Origin: Saccharofermentans sp. | Lineage (GTDB): Bacteria; Bacillota; Clostridia; Saccharofermentanales; Saccharofermentanaceae | DNA length: 38,585 nucleotides | Assembly: GCA_024683485.1 (NCBI GenBank) | Contig: JAIKYD010000024.1 | Coordinates: 1-38,585 of the forward strand | Reading direction: 5' to 3' | Shown: one piece after another, positions 23,329-32,454 of the stretch | Layout of the letters: each line of letters begins with the position of its first letter | Numbering within the stretch: the first letter of the stretch is position 1 | Position numbers and translations under genes: made by a program | The notes under the pieces: generated by a model | Seen by the model: the letters and a program-made list of their open reading frames with translations, nothing else | Databases searched by the model: none | What the model was told of the DNA's origin: nothing

Positions 23329-24789
23329 ATGCCAGTAATTAACATTAACAATCTAACATTCGGATACGACGGATCTGAGAAGATCTTATTTGACGACGTA
23401 ACCATCTCGCTGGACACATCGTGGAAGCTTGCTCTGGCGGGCCGCAACGGCAGGGGAAAGACGACATTTTTCAAGCTGCTGAAAGGAGAGCTTCCATACA
23501 GTGGAACTATCACAGGTGTGCCAGAGACGGTCATTTTTCCTATGACGGAACTGCCCGAAAATGAAGACTGGAGAGTGCGCAAAGAACTCAATTTAATGGG
23601 TGCCGATCCTGACATCATGTGGCGACCGGTGGAAACTCTTTCGGGTGGCGAGAGGACTAAACTGATGCTTGCAAATCTTTTCGCATCTGATGGAATATAC
23701 CCTCTGATCGATGAGCCTACGAACCATCTTGACAGACAGGGGAGAGAGGCTGTTGCGGATTATCTGTCGACAAAAGATGGCTTCATCATGATCTCACACG
23801 ACAGAGCTTTCCTTGACCGCTGCACAGACCACACTCTGGTTATCTCCAAAACAGGTCTGGAACTTGTTGCTGCCACATATTCAGTGTGGTGGACAAACAA
23901 TGAGCAGCGCATGGAGAGTGAGCGAGCAAGGAATGATCAGCTTAAGAAAGAGATGAATTCCATCGATGCCGCCATGAAGAAGAATGCTCAATGGTCTTCA
24001 AAAGCAGAGGGTTATAAGAACAGATCCAAAGCACCATCAAAGGTTGCGGAAGATCATTTCAGGAGAGCCTATGAGGCGGAGAAAGCAAGAAAACTGATGT
24101 CTGCTTCAAAGAATCTGGAGAGACGCAATGAGCGGAAACTTGAGGAAAAGCAAAGTCTTCTTAAAGACCTTGAACGCTCTGAAAAGCTAAAGATAACAGG
24201 AACCGAGCACCACAATAAGACACCGGTGATACTTAAAAATGTGACTTTGATGCGTTACGGTGAACCTGTGGTTACAGGTTTTGATCTTACTGTTGAACGT
24301 GGAAGCAAGATATCACTGCAGGGAAAGAACGGATGCGGAAAGAGCACATTGATCAAGTATCTGGCAGGTTTGGGAGACAGCGAGGGAATCACTGCGGAAG
24401 GTGACATCTACATTGCCCCCGGCCTTAAGATATCTTATGTCGGTCAGGACACCTCATCGCTGTCAGGACCTCTTTATGATATTGCTGCGGAACGCGGTGC
24501 AGACAAGACTATATTCAGCACGATCCTGGTCAAGATGGGATTCACAAAGGAAATGCTCTACCGTGATGTCTCACAGCTGTCTCTCGGGCAGAAGAAATTT
24601 GTCATGATCGCACTTTCTTTATGTGAGCATGCAGATCTTTACCTGTGGGATGAGCCGCTGAACTATATCGATGTCTATCTGCGTCAGGAGATCGAGCGTC
24701 TGGTCAAGGATAACAATGTAACAATGCTCTTTGTTGAGCATGACAGAACATTTGCGGAATCGGTGGCTGACAGGGAAGTCAATATGTGA
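23329..24789 (+). CDS. ABC-F ribosomal protection ATPase, Lsa/CplR-like
   Basis: ABC-F proteins have two ATPase domains and no membrane part; the antibiotic-resistance members enter the ribosomal E site and dislodge drugs. The 486-residue protein has Walker A GRNGRGKT and GKNGCGKST, signatures LSGGERTK and LSLGQKKF, and Walker B regions LIDEPTNHLD and LYLWDEPLNYID. The second LYLWDEPLNY form and the NNLTFGYDG start are typical of the Lsa/CplR group conferring lincosamide, pleuromutilin and streptogramin A tolerance. The linker (about residues 185-290) is charged and helical. A uORF and hairpins precede it, consistent with drug-induced expression. Actual resistance cannot be read from sequence. 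Confidence 0.85.
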   Translation: MPVININNLTFGYDGSEKILFDDVTISLDTSWKLALAGRNGRGKTTFFKLLKGELPYSGTITGVPETVIFPMTELPENEDWRVRKELNLMGADPDIMWRPVETLSGGERTKLMLANLFASDGIYPLIDEPTNHLDRQGREAVADYLSTKDGFIMISHDRAFLDRCTDHTLVISKTGLELVAATYSVWWTNNEQRMESERARNDQLKKEMNSIDAAMKKNAQWSSKAEGYKNRSKAPSKVAEDHFRRAYEAEKARKLMSASKNLERRNERKLEEKQSLLKDLERSEKLKITGTEHHNKTPVILKNVTLMRYGEPVVTGFDLTVERGSKISLQGKNGCGKSTLIKYLAGLGDSEGITAEGDIYIAPGLKISYVGQDTSSLSGPLYDIAAERGADKTIFSTILVKMGFTKEMLYRDVSQLSLGQKKFVMIALSLCEHADLYLWDEPLNYIDVYLRQEIERLVKDNNVTMLFVEHDRTFAESVADREVNM

Positions 24790-24836
24790 TGTCTGCCGGA
24801 AAGAAGCGGGCATACATGTGCGCTTTACGCTTCATC

Positions 24837-25382
24837 TCAGATGCTGCTGCAGAATCTGATTATCTCAGCTTTTCTGGGTTCGACATCTGTTTTATATTCA
24901 ACTGAAGTGAGACCTAAGTGACCTGCACATTCGATCTCGAGATGACCATAAAAATGCTCAATGCTGCCTATCAGGCGCTCGCATTCAGGCATATTCGGAC
25001 CTGTCCTTAAGGCAACTGCGTAGCCTTTCTTTCCGCTCCTGATAGTGGCATGCGGTTCATGCGTGTTGCACCATGGAGTAACTCTGTCAATGAATGACTT
25101 GTACTGTCCTGGAATGTCTGCCCAGTAGGAGGGAGCAACAGATATGATAATGTCTGCCTGATCGAATTCGTTCATGATGTCACGGATCACGGAAGCATCT
25201 TTCATAACGCAGGACGCGGTCTTGTGGCAGGCGCGGCATCCTCTGCAGAATGCGAAGGAATAATCGTCGATGCAGATACTTTTTGTATCGTAACGTGAAG
25301 AGATCTCACTGCAGATTATCTTTACTATCTCCGCTGTTGCGCCTGTTCTGACAGGACTGCAGTTGATTACAAGTGCTTTCAT
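24837..25382 (-). CDS. Flavodoxin-fold FMN reductase / iron-sulfur flavoprotein-like
   Basis: The 181-residue protein opens with the FMN phosphate loop NCSPVRTGATAEI, typical of the NADPH-dependent FMN reductase family. Four cysteines in the compact pattern CxxCxxCx5C (C46, C49, C52, C58) match the cluster motif of iron-sulfur flavoproteins, and the APSYWADIPGQYKSFIDR segment contacts flavin in relatives. It is probably a cytoplasmic electron-transfer flavoprotein. Its ATG overlaps the stop of the upstream acetyltransferase gene by four bases, so the two are translationally coupled in one operon. Confidence 0.82.
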   Translation of the reverse strand: MKALVINCSPVRTGATAEIVKIICSEISSRYDTKSICIDDYSFAFCRGCRACHKTASCVMKDASVIRDIMNEFDQADIIISVAPSYWADIPGQYKSFIDRVTPWCNTHEPHATIRSGKKGYAVALRTGPNMPECERLIGSIEHFYGHLEIECAGHLGLTSVEYKTDVEPRKAEIIRFCSSI

Positions 25383-25876
25383 GTATTGCTTCCTTCTTTC
25401 CGGATATCCATAAAGATATCGACTTTATTCCTGTGGTATTCCTTAAAGCCGCAGGACTCATAAACATGAACCGCGCGCGGGTTATAGATATAAACACCCA
25501 GACGGATCCTTTCAAGCCCAAGTTCGCCGAACCCGTAACTGATCATGCGCTTCAAGGCTTCTTTGCCGAAGCCTTTGTCCTGCATGGAGTAAGTTATCAC
25601 GATGCCCCATTCCGCATCATCTTCTCTCCGGTCAAAAAACTCTGTGTTGCCTATGAACTTTCCGGTGGATTTCTCGATCATGGAATACATCGCGGCACCG
25701 CCTTCGATCTTTCCACGCATATACTCCTGTTCTTCTTCCAATGTGTAGGGCTCACGCCTGTCACTGATGAAACGCGCAACGTGTTCTATGTCGTTGATCA
25801 TCACGAGGTACTCGGGAATCAACTCCATATTGGGTTTAACAAATAATATTCTTTCTGATTCAAAAACTGTTTCCAT
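25379..25876 (-). CDS. GNAT-family N-acetyltransferase (RimJ/RimL-like)
   Basis: The 165-residue protein has the GNAT fold of the RimJ/RimL type. It shows EWGIVITYSMQDKGFGKEAL (acetyl-CoA-binding QDKGFG loop near residues 105-110), then RIRLGVYIYNPRAVHVYESCGF, where the NPRAVHVYES segment is a standard signature. Relatives acetylate ribosomal protein N-termini, small molecules or drugs; the substrate is not evident. It lies nine bases after the gene at 25886 and overlaps the next gene, so it is the middle member of a three-gene operon. Confidence 0.85.
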   Translation of the reverse strand: METVFESERILFVKPNMELIPEYLVMINDIEHVARFISDRREPYTLEEEQEYMRGKIEGGAAMYSMIEKSTGKFIGNTEFFDRREDDAEWGIVITYSMQDKGFGKEALKRMISYGFGELGLERIRLGVYIYNPRAVHVYESCGFKEYHRNKVDIFMDIRKEGSNT

Positions 25877-25885
25877 AGACTGTTA

Positions 25886-26521
25886 TCAGGACCAGAAGAT
25901 GTCTTTCTGTGCAAGTTCCATTACCATGGTGAAGACAAGTTTCTGCTCATCTGTGATGCCGTTTACGATCGGCATAGAAACCGGATCATCTGCAAACCCC
26001 GGGTCGAAATGACATATGCCGTTTTTGTTGTAGAAAGTGATAAGACTCTTCGTGTTTTCTTTTGGAACAGAAGAGATGACACCGCCTTCAAACAACATCC
26101 GGTAGTGTTCAGTTCCAAGATAGATGATCCTGAAACCTTCGTTTACCATGAGTTTTTGTATCATCTGCATATCGCTGACAGAAAGCTCAAGCGTACCATC
26201 CCAATCGTAAAGGATGAGCACATGATAGGCACAGTCCTGATACAGGTCGAGGTTCAGTCCCTGATCGTTCAGTGCGTTGACTCTTCTGGCCTTCAGATTA
26301 TCTGGTCCGTTCGGCGCATGCTTATAAAAGATTATGTCTGCATTCCTGTTATTGAGCTTGTCGGTGTACTCGCGGACATATTTCCACTGTGCTTCATCGG
26401 CAACAGGGAGAAATGCCGTTGTTCCTCCTCCAAGCGTGAATATCACAATAAAAGCAATAATCGGAAGCAAACCTAAAAGTGCTATTCCCATAGCAGCTTT
26501 GTTTATCTGTCTTTGTCTCAT
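25886..26521 (-). CDS. Uncharacterised single-pass membrane protein
   Basis: I do not recognise this 211-residue protein. A short basic N-terminus (MRQRQINKAA) is followed by one hydrophobic segment (about residues 10-32, GIALLGLLPIIAFIVIFTLG). The soluble remainder would face outward. It contains alternating beta/alpha-like stretches (YHVLILYDWDG, FRIIYLGTEHY) but no motif known to me. An AAGGGG site precedes the ATG. It is the first gene of an operon with the acetyltransferase and flavoprotein genes. The -10 element TATAAT on the minus strand (26600-26595) is the likely promoter. Confidence 0.6.
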   Translation of the reverse strand: MRQRQINKAAMGIALLGLLPIIAFIVIFTLGGGTTAFLPVADEAQWKYVREYTDKLNNRNADIIFYKHAPNGPDNLKARRVNALNDQGLNLDLYQDCAYHVLILYDWDGTLELSVSDMQMIQKLMVNEGFRIIYLGTEHYRMLFEGGVISSVPKENTKSLITFYNKNGICHFDPGFADDPVSMPIVNGITDEQKLVFTMVMELAQKDIFWS

Positions 26522-26594
26522 AACAATCTACCCCTTGTATGACAATTGATCCCTTAATTCAGGTATTCCGTACCTGCAAGTTATTCCAGCAGTA

Positions 26595-26667
26595 ATTATA
26601 CACCATTCTTTGTTTTAAAATAATTAATAGAATGGTGATGAGCATGTAACACTGCTTCCAATATAAT
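26595..26667. promoter_or_regulatory. Divergent promoter region
   Basis: Two TATAAT boxes face away from each other: one on the minus strand at 26600-26595 for the membrane protein operon, and one on the plus strand at 26662-26667 for the GGDEF-EAL gene. Neither has a convincing -35. The region between is AT-rich. Confidence 0.5.
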
Positions 26668-26706
26668 GATAGTGTTAGAATTCTGTATTCCTGCTCGAGG
26701 TGTGTT

Positions 26707-28989
26707 GTGTTCCTTAGATACATATATGCTGGCACATTTGCTGCGTTGATACTCACGTTGATAACGTGTGCGTTCAATGCAAAACGCCATTACAAAGATC
26801 TCGGCAAAGCAGTGTCCTGGCTTGATATAGCCTTTATCCCGCCTATACTTGGAAATGCTGTTATTATTCTTGCGACCAGAAGGTGGATGGCTCTTGTTGG
26901 ATGTTACATCTATTTTATCGGAATGGACTTCGTAGTATATGAACTGATGGAATTTACAGAAGTTTACTGCAGGGGCACAGCTAAACAGTTAAAAGTCCCG
27001 AAGTGGGTAAAGTGGATTCTTATTGCAGATGCAGTCCAGCTGCTTATTAATCCTTTTACGAAGCACGCTTTTGATGTTGAATGGGTGGTTTATGAGAGCA
27101 AGGTTTACTATATAGTGAAGCCCTTTGCCGGTCAGGTATTCCACAGGATAGCTGACTATGGTGTATTCCTTGCCGTGATCATTATCTTTGGGGTTGCGAC
27201 TTTCCGCACTTCACGCATCTACAGGGAAAATTATTATGTCATATTCGTAACCATGATCGCTGTCGGTATATGGGAATCCTATTATATTTTTTCCAGAAAT
27301 CCGATCGACCGGTCAATGATCGGATTAGGCACATTCGGAGTCCTGGCATATTATTTCTCTATACATTACAGACCGTTGAGACTCCTCGACAAAATGCTGT
27401 CGGGAATCGTTTCAAACGGTAAAGACGCATGTTTCATCTTCACGCCTAAAGGCCGCTGTGTCTGGGTCAATAAGGCTGCAAGTCTGCTTGTGGGTGTTAA
27501 TGAGGAGAACTGCGAGAAAGCTCCGGAAGATCTGGAATATCTGTTTAACACCAAACTCAGAAAAGGCAATTGGACAGAGCAGCATATGACCGGCTCAGGT
27601 GACAACCGGAAATATTATCTGTTTGAGAACCGTGATGTTGTAAATGCTAAAGGCAGGACCAACGGATATTATCTCAAAGTCGCTGATATCACGGAGGAAC
27701 AGCTCAGGATAAGGAAAGAACTTTTCGAGGCTACCCATGATAAACTGACAGGCCTTTACACGCAGGATCACCTGTGCAAGATGGTCAGGCAGACTATAGA
27801 TGAACACAGATTGGCGGAATATATGCTGCTTTACATCAACATCAAAGGTTTTAAAGTGGTAAATGATGTCTTCGGCAATGATTTCGGTGATTATGCTATT
27901 ACATGCTTCACAAAAAAGATGAAGTCGGTATTCTCAAAAAGATGTGTTTACGGCAGACTTAGCGGAGCTAACTTCGGAGTCCTTGTTCCGAAGGATGAAT
28001 TTGACATTGTGAAGACTGTCAGCAATCTCTCGGTTATTGAAATTAAGCAGGGGACGGTCAAATATTCTTTGCAGGCCCAGTTCGGTGTATATGAGGTTGA
28101 CCGTGAAGAGCGCGATGTAAACAAGATGTTTTCCAACGCCAGAATTGCTCTTTCGACCATCGAGAACGTTGATTCCTCAAGGATAGCTTTCTACGATGAG
28201 AAGCTGCGTAACGAACTTCTGTGGAATCAGGAGATTAATGCACAGATACTTGATGCCATTAAGGAACGTGATATCAGACCTTACCTCCAGCCTATTGCCG
28301 ATAATGAAGGACGTATTGTCGGATGTGAGGCCCTTGTCCGCTGGATACATAAGGAACATGGTTTTCTTGCTCCAATAAGATTTATTCCTTCGCTTGAGAA
28401 GAACGGAATGATCGCGGAAGTCGATAAATATATGTGGCGCTGCGCCTGTGAGATCCTCTCCGGATGGAAAAGGCGCGGATGGGATATGTTTGTCTCAGTC
28501 AACATCTCGCCAAAGGATTTCTATTATCTTGATGTTCCAAAGTATATCAAGGGTCTGGTTGAGGAGTATGGTCTTGAGCCAGGGAACCTCCGTGTCGAGA
28601 TTACGGAGACTGTTATGGTAACCGATTCGGAAAAGGTCGTTGCAATAATGGAGGAATTCAGAAGCTACGGCTTTATTGTGGAGATGGATGATTTCGGAAG
28701 CGGTTATTCATCTCTCAATATGCTCAAGAACCTGCCGGTAGATGTGCTCAAGATAGATATGAATTTCCTGGGCAAGGCTGATGATGAGGAGAAGGCTGAC
28801 ACTATCGTAAAGAATATTATAAACCTCTCGATGGATCTCGGGATTACATCCCTTACGGAAGGTGTTGAGACTCAGATCCAGTATGGTTTTCTCTCAGATA
28901 TGGGCTGCAAACTTTTCCAGGGTTACTACTTCAGCAAGCCGGTTCCGGTTGATGAGTTTGAGAAACTGGTGACCGTTCAGAAGCATTAG
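26707..28989 (+). CDS. Membrane sensor with PAS, degenerate GGDEF and intact EAL domains
   Basis: The 760-residue protein has about seven membrane segments (residues 1-220, sensor type), a PAS-like region (about 222-325), a GGDEF domain (about 335-490) and an EAL domain (about 500-755). The GGDEF signature is replaced by SGANFG, so it should not make cyclic-di-GMP. The EAL domain keeps CEALVRW, SVNISPKDF, EITETV, DDFGSGYSSL, VLKIDMNF and EGVET, so phosphodiesterase activity is expected, perhaps tuned by GTP bound to the dead GGDEF. The start is GTG 26707 with GAGGTG five bases upstream. It stands alone and divergent from the operon at 26521. Confidence 0.88.
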   Translation: MFLRYIYAGTFAALILTLITCAFNAKRHYKDLGKAVSWLDIAFIPPILGNAVIILATRRWMALVGCYIYFIGMDFVVYELMEFTEVYCRGTAKQLKVPKWVKWILIADAVQLLINPFTKHAFDVEWVVYESKVYYIVKPFAGQVFHRIADYGVFLAVIIIFGVATFRTSRIYRENYYVIFVTMIAVGIWESYYIFSRNPIDRSMIGLGTFGVLAYYFSIHYRPLRLLDKMLSGIVSNGKDACFIFTPKGRCVWVNKAASLLVGVNEENCEKAPEDLEYLFNTKLRKGNWTEQHMTGSGDNRKYYLFENRDVVNAKGRTNGYYLKVADITEEQLRIRKELFEATHDKLTGLYTQDHLCKMVRQTIDEHRLAEYMLLYINIKGFKVVNDVFGNDFGDYAITCFTKKMKSVFSKRCVYGRLSGANFGVLVPKDEFDIVKTVSNLSVIEIKQGTVKYSLQAQFGVYEVDREERDVNKMFSNARIALSTIENVDSSRIAFYDEKLRNELLWNQEINAQILDAIKERDIRPYLQPIADNEGRIVGCEALVRWIHKEHGFLAPIRFIPSLEKNGMIAEVDKYMWRCACEILSGWKRRGWDMFVSVNISPKDFYYLDVPKYIKGLVEEYGLEPGNLRVEITETVMVTDSEKVVAIMEEFRSYGFIVEMDDFGSGYSSLNMLKNLPVDVLKIDMNFLGKADDEEKADTIVKNIINLSMDLGITSLTEGVETQIQYGFLSDMGCKLFQGYYFSKPVPVDEFEKLVTVQKH

Positions 28990-29043
28990 TTTCCGGAACG
29001 TTCCCGAATAATAAGGTGATAATGAGCCGTAAGAGATATCCGG

Positions 29044-29052
29044 TGGTATAAT
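29044..29052 (+). promoter_or_regulatory. Extended -10 promoter of the MoxR operon
   Basis: TGGTATAAT (29044-29052) is a perfect extended -10 element. An in-frame ATG at 29051 overlaps it and so cannot be the start of translation from this promoter; ATG 29087 is preferred. Confidence 0.55.
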
Positions 29053-29086
29053 GATTTGGGGATTTATCGGAAAGGATATTAATATT

Positions 29087-30058
29087 ATGAATTCATTCTC
29101 TGAAAAACTCATTGGCAATGTCAGCAGAGTTATCGTGGGCAAAGATAAGCAGATAGAACTTCTGCTTGTATCATTGCTTGTCGGGGGACATGTATTGCTT
29201 GAAGATGTTCCGGGCACGGGCAAGACCAAGACTGCAAAGGCTTTGGCGCAATCATTGGATCTGGGTTTTAAGAGGGTTCAGTTTACGATAGACCTTCTGC
29301 CTTCGGATCTGACCGGAATCAATTTTTTCGACAGGGAAGCAAACTCATTTGTATTCCGCAAAGGCCCGCTCTTTACGAATATCCTTCTGGCGGACGAGAT
29401 CAACAGGGCTACCGCAAGGACGCAGTCGAGCCTTCTCGAGTGTATGGAGGAAAAACAGGTGACGGTCGATGGTGATACCAGAAAACTTGATCTGCCGTTC
29501 CTTGTAATCGCAACCCAGAACCCGGTCGAATCGCAGGGAACATTTCCGCTGCCTGAAGCTCAGCTTGACCGTTTCCTTATGATGCTTAAGATGGACTATC
29601 CATCTCATGATGAGAGCATTCAGATCCTCAAAAGATTTGCTACGGAAGATCCATTGGATACGCTTGCACCTGTAACAACGCGTGATGAACTCTTTTCCAT
29701 GCAGTCACAGGCCAGGAAGATTTATGTATCAGATCTTCTCTATGATTATGCGGCACGTATCGTTGAAGCCACAAGGGAATCTTCTGACATCGCGGTCGGT
29801 GCAAGTCCCCGTGCGCTTCTCGCATATGTATCCGCAGCAAAGGCACTGGCATTTGTCAGAGGCCGCAATAATTGTGTTCCTGATGATTTCAAGGAACTTG
29901 CTGTGCCTGTCCTTGCACACCGCCTGACCATCCGTTCAGGCGGAGCACTTTCAAAAGCGGGGAAATTCTTATCAAAGCGCGATATGGCAGCAGACATTGT
30001 CACGAAGCTGCTCAGCAGTGTTACCTGTCCCACAGAAGATTTCAGCCGCAAAAACTGA
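29087..30058 (+). CDS. MoxR-family AAA+ ATPase
   Basis: MoxR ATPases act as chaperones assembling or activating neighbouring complexes. The 323-residue protein (from ATG 29087) has Walker A EDVPGTGKTK near residue 43, Walker B NILLADEINRA near 102 and sensor 1 FLVIATQNPVESQGTFPLPEAQLDRF near 143-168 (the NPVE and LPEAQLDRF parts are MoxR hallmarks). The open frame begins at 29051, but that ATG lies in the promoter. DUF58 follows after six bases and a membrane protein after that, the common MoxR-DUF58 layout. The usual VWA or transglutaminase partners are not beside it here. Confidence 0.92.
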   Translation: MNSFSEKLIGNVSRVIVGKDKQIELLLVSLLVGGHVLLEDVPGTGKTKTAKALAQSLDLGFKRVQFTIDLLPSDLTGINFFDREANSFVFRKGPLFTNILLADEINRATARTQSSLLECMEEKQVTVDGDTRKLDLPFLVIATQNPVESQGTFPLPEAQLDRFLMMLKMDYPSHDESIQILKRFATEDPLDTLAPVTTRDELFSMQSQARKIYVSDLLYDYAARIVEATRESSDIAVGASPRALLAYVSAAKALAFVRGRNNCVPDDFKELAVPVLAHRLTIRSGGALSKAGKFLSKRDMAADIVTKLLSSVTCPTEDFSRKN

Positions 30059-30064
30059 TACAAG

Positions 30065-31195
30065 ATGGAACTGTTCGTACTTATCGGGATTCTTTTATTG
30101 GTCTTTTTTGCGGAGATCATATACTACCGTATTCACGCGCTCGACAATCTTCAGCTGAAAGTCGATTTCTCGAAGAATGTCGCTGATTTTGGTGAGGATA
30201 TTGAACTGATAGAAGTTGCGGAGAACAGAAAACGCCTCCCGCTTCCGTTTATCATTCTTAAGTTCGAGGCTCCTCGTGAACTTAAGTTTTATGATATGGC
30301 AAACACATCCACGTCTGATAATCTTTACCGCGAAGATATGCTGACCATGAAGGCTTTCTCAAAGCATACACGCCGCATCAAGGCCAAGTGCACGAAGCGC
30401 GGATATTATGTTTTCCCGAGGGTTGGCATTACTACTTCAGACCTGTTTCTGACAGAGCGCTTTACTAAAGATTTTCCTAACGGTTCACACCTTGTGGTAT
30501 TGCCTGAGATCCTTAACACGGATCTTATCAGTATGCTGACTTCAGTTACTCTTAGCGAACTTCAGTGCCGCAGGACACTTCTTACGGACCCGTTTACTCT
30601 TTCCGGCATCCGTGAGTACGGTCCAAACGATCCGATGAAGAGCATCAACTGGAAAGCCAGTGCCAAAACGGGTGAACTCATGGTTAACCAGAATGCCTCC
30701 ACATGCGCGCAGAAGGTTCACATCTTCATGAATCTTGATTACTACAACCAGAAGCGTTCTTTGTCTTTGCTCGAAAAGTCAATCAGCCTTGCATATACTT
30801 ACCTGCGGGAGCTTGCCGCGCTTGGCATTCCGGCATCTGTTTATACGAACGGTATCGATGTCATAACTGATTCACCGGTAATATCGGAAACCGATCTTGG
30901 ATCGGCAACTCTTGATGAACGTGCCGTAATGCTCGCCAGGATCGATCTGAGGAAGCAGGCGGTGCCGTTTGCAGAGACTCTCGAGAAGTATATCCCTTCC
31001 ACAGACCGTGAAGATTTCATCCTTCTGATATCACCGCAGTTTAACGGAAGTTTCCGCAATATCCTTACAGAGATAAAGGCGAGACGTCCGTCTCTTCAAT
31101 GGCTGATGCCATGCTATAAGACAACGCCTGATGCAAATCCGGAGTTTTCTATTGCTGATTCATATATGAGATGGGAGGTAATAGGCAATGACTGA
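30065..31195 (+). CDS. DUF58 domain protein
   Basis: The 376-residue protein has an N-terminal membrane anchor (residues 2-22) and the DUF58 core GIREYGPNDPMKSINWKASA near 180-199, the family's most conserved segment. A VWA-like region follows, with FMNLDYYNQ at about 222. DUF58 proteins are regularly encoded with MoxR ATPases and are thought to work with them at the membrane; the biochemical role is not settled. The ATG lies six bases after the moxR stop without its own strong ribosome site, so coupling is likely. The 3' end overlaps the next gene by eight bases. Confidence 0.88.
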   Translation: MELFVLIGILLLVFFAEIIYYRIHALDNLQLKVDFSKNVADFGEDIELIEVAENRKRLPLPFIILKFEAPRELKFYDMANTSTSDNLYREDMLTMKAFSKHTRRIKAKCTKRGYYVFPRVGITTSDLFLTERFTKDFPNGSHLVVLPEILNTDLISMLTSVTLSELQCRRTLLTDPFTLSGIREYGPNDPMKSINWKASAKTGELMVNQNASTCAQKVHIFMNLDYYNQKRSLSLLEKSISLAYTYLRELAALGIPASVYTNGIDVITDSPVISETDLGSATLDERAVMLARIDLRKQAVPFAETLEKYIPSTDREDFILLISPQFNGSFRNILTEIKARRPSLQWLMPCYKTTPDANPEFSIADSYMRWEVIGND

Positions 31196-32453
31196 TATCC
31201 GTGATATCAATTCAACCAGTCATACCTCTCAGGACCGGTCCGGAAATACTATTCAGACTGTACGCGACAGCCTTCCAGCCGAGATACTTCTCTCGCTGAT
31301 AATCGGTATCACAATACTGTCTGCAATGGTTGTGATAAAGAGTTATGTTGAACTGATCGATGTCGGTATTTATCCGCAATTTGTTACCCTGATTGTAACT
31401 GTTATTCACACCATTATCAGAAGACTAAGGATAAGATCATTATTGCTTAACTTTATCCTGCATATTCTGGCTTCTGTGATCTACTTCTTTGTGGCGGTCA
31501 ATGTTCCGTTCCTTCAGTATGGAAACAGCATGGCAAATATGATTTTCCTTGCCGGCACGCTTATAGCTTTGACGTTGTTTTCTTACTTATACAGGCTAAG
31601 ACCTGCTTTTACGGCTTCAGATGCCGAATTTGTTGTTTTCCCGGCAGCTTTCCATGTGATCTTCTACATACTCTATTCCATATCGGACAGTGATGAGTTT
31701 GCTAATAATCTTTTGCTTCATGCGATCATTATTGCATTCATCTTTATTGTTATGCGCCAGATCGCTGTCTTTGATGCCAGATATTATCACTCGATACATA
31801 AGATATCCAGACCGGCTTCACAGCTGAAAAAACAAAACCTCAAGACAGTTGCAGGACTTGTCGGGATTTTTGTCGTTTCTCTTGGGGTTCTCACTATCTT
31901 TCCTGTTGATTTGGTTTCAGATGCTGTGCAGGCAGTTATCCGTGCAATAATCAGATTTATCTTCCTCTTTCTCAAACCGGGTGAGACCGAGTTCAATCTG
32001 GATGAAGATGCCTGGTTTGAAATGGAAGATATGGGTTCTGAAGGTCAGTTCAACCCATTGGTTGATCTTGCCGGAAAGATCCTGGCTGTAATAATCATAA
32101 TAGGAATCATCTGTCTTGTTTTAAATGCGATCCGTATCCTTGTGCGGAATGCTCCCAGATTCAGCAAGGAGAAAGAGGCGGCAGAAGATGATAACCTTAT
32201 AGATACCATTGAAGATATCAGACCTGAGAAAAAACAATTTATCAAAAGCCATGATTTCGGTACCGGTCACGAGCGGCATATCAGAAAGCAGTTCTACGAT
32301 AAGACGCGCCGCGCAATCCGAAAAGGTCTTCCTGTCTCAGCTGCTTCAACTCCCGGACAGATCGGAACTGTACTCAGTGAGAATGGCGACAGGAATATAA
32401 ATTCTCTTATAGAGGAATATGAGAAAGTACGTTATGGAAAACGGGGTGAATAA
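31188..32453 (+). CDS. Multi-pass membrane protein of the MoxR-DUF58 operon
   Basis: The 421-residue protein has about eight membrane segments (between residues 30 and 260, plus one near 300-325) and a charged cytoplasmic tail (about 330-421). The tail, with FYDKTRRAIRKGLPVSAASTP and SLIEEYEKVRYGK, resembles the DUF4129-like end of transglutaminase-type membrane proteins that sit beside MoxR-DUF58, but no transglutaminase Cys-His-Asp domain is present. A GGGAGGT site precedes the ATG, and the start overlaps DUF58. It is probably the membrane platform of this operon's complex; function is otherwise unknown. Confidence 0.7.
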   Translation: MTDIRDINSTSHTSQDRSGNTIQTVRDSLPAEILLSLIIGITILSAMVVIKSYVELIDVGIYPQFVTLIVTVIHTIIRRLRIRSLLLNFILHILASVIYFFVAVNVPFLQYGNSMANMIFLAGTLIALTLFSYLYRLRPAFTASDAEFVVFPAAFHVIFYILYSISDSDEFANNLLLHAIIIAFIFIVMRQIAVFDARYYHSIHKISRPASQLKKQNLKTVAGLVGIFVVSLGVLTIFPVDLVSDAVQAVIRAIIRFIFLFLKPGETEFNLDEDAWFEMEDMGSEGQFNPLVDLAGKILAVIIIIGIICLVLNAIRILVRNAPRFSKEKEAAEDDNLIDTIEDIRPEKKQFIKSHDFGTGHERHIRKQFYDKTRRAIRKGLPVSAASTPGQIGTVLSENGDRNINSLIEEYEKVRYGKRGE

Positions 32454-32454
32454 A

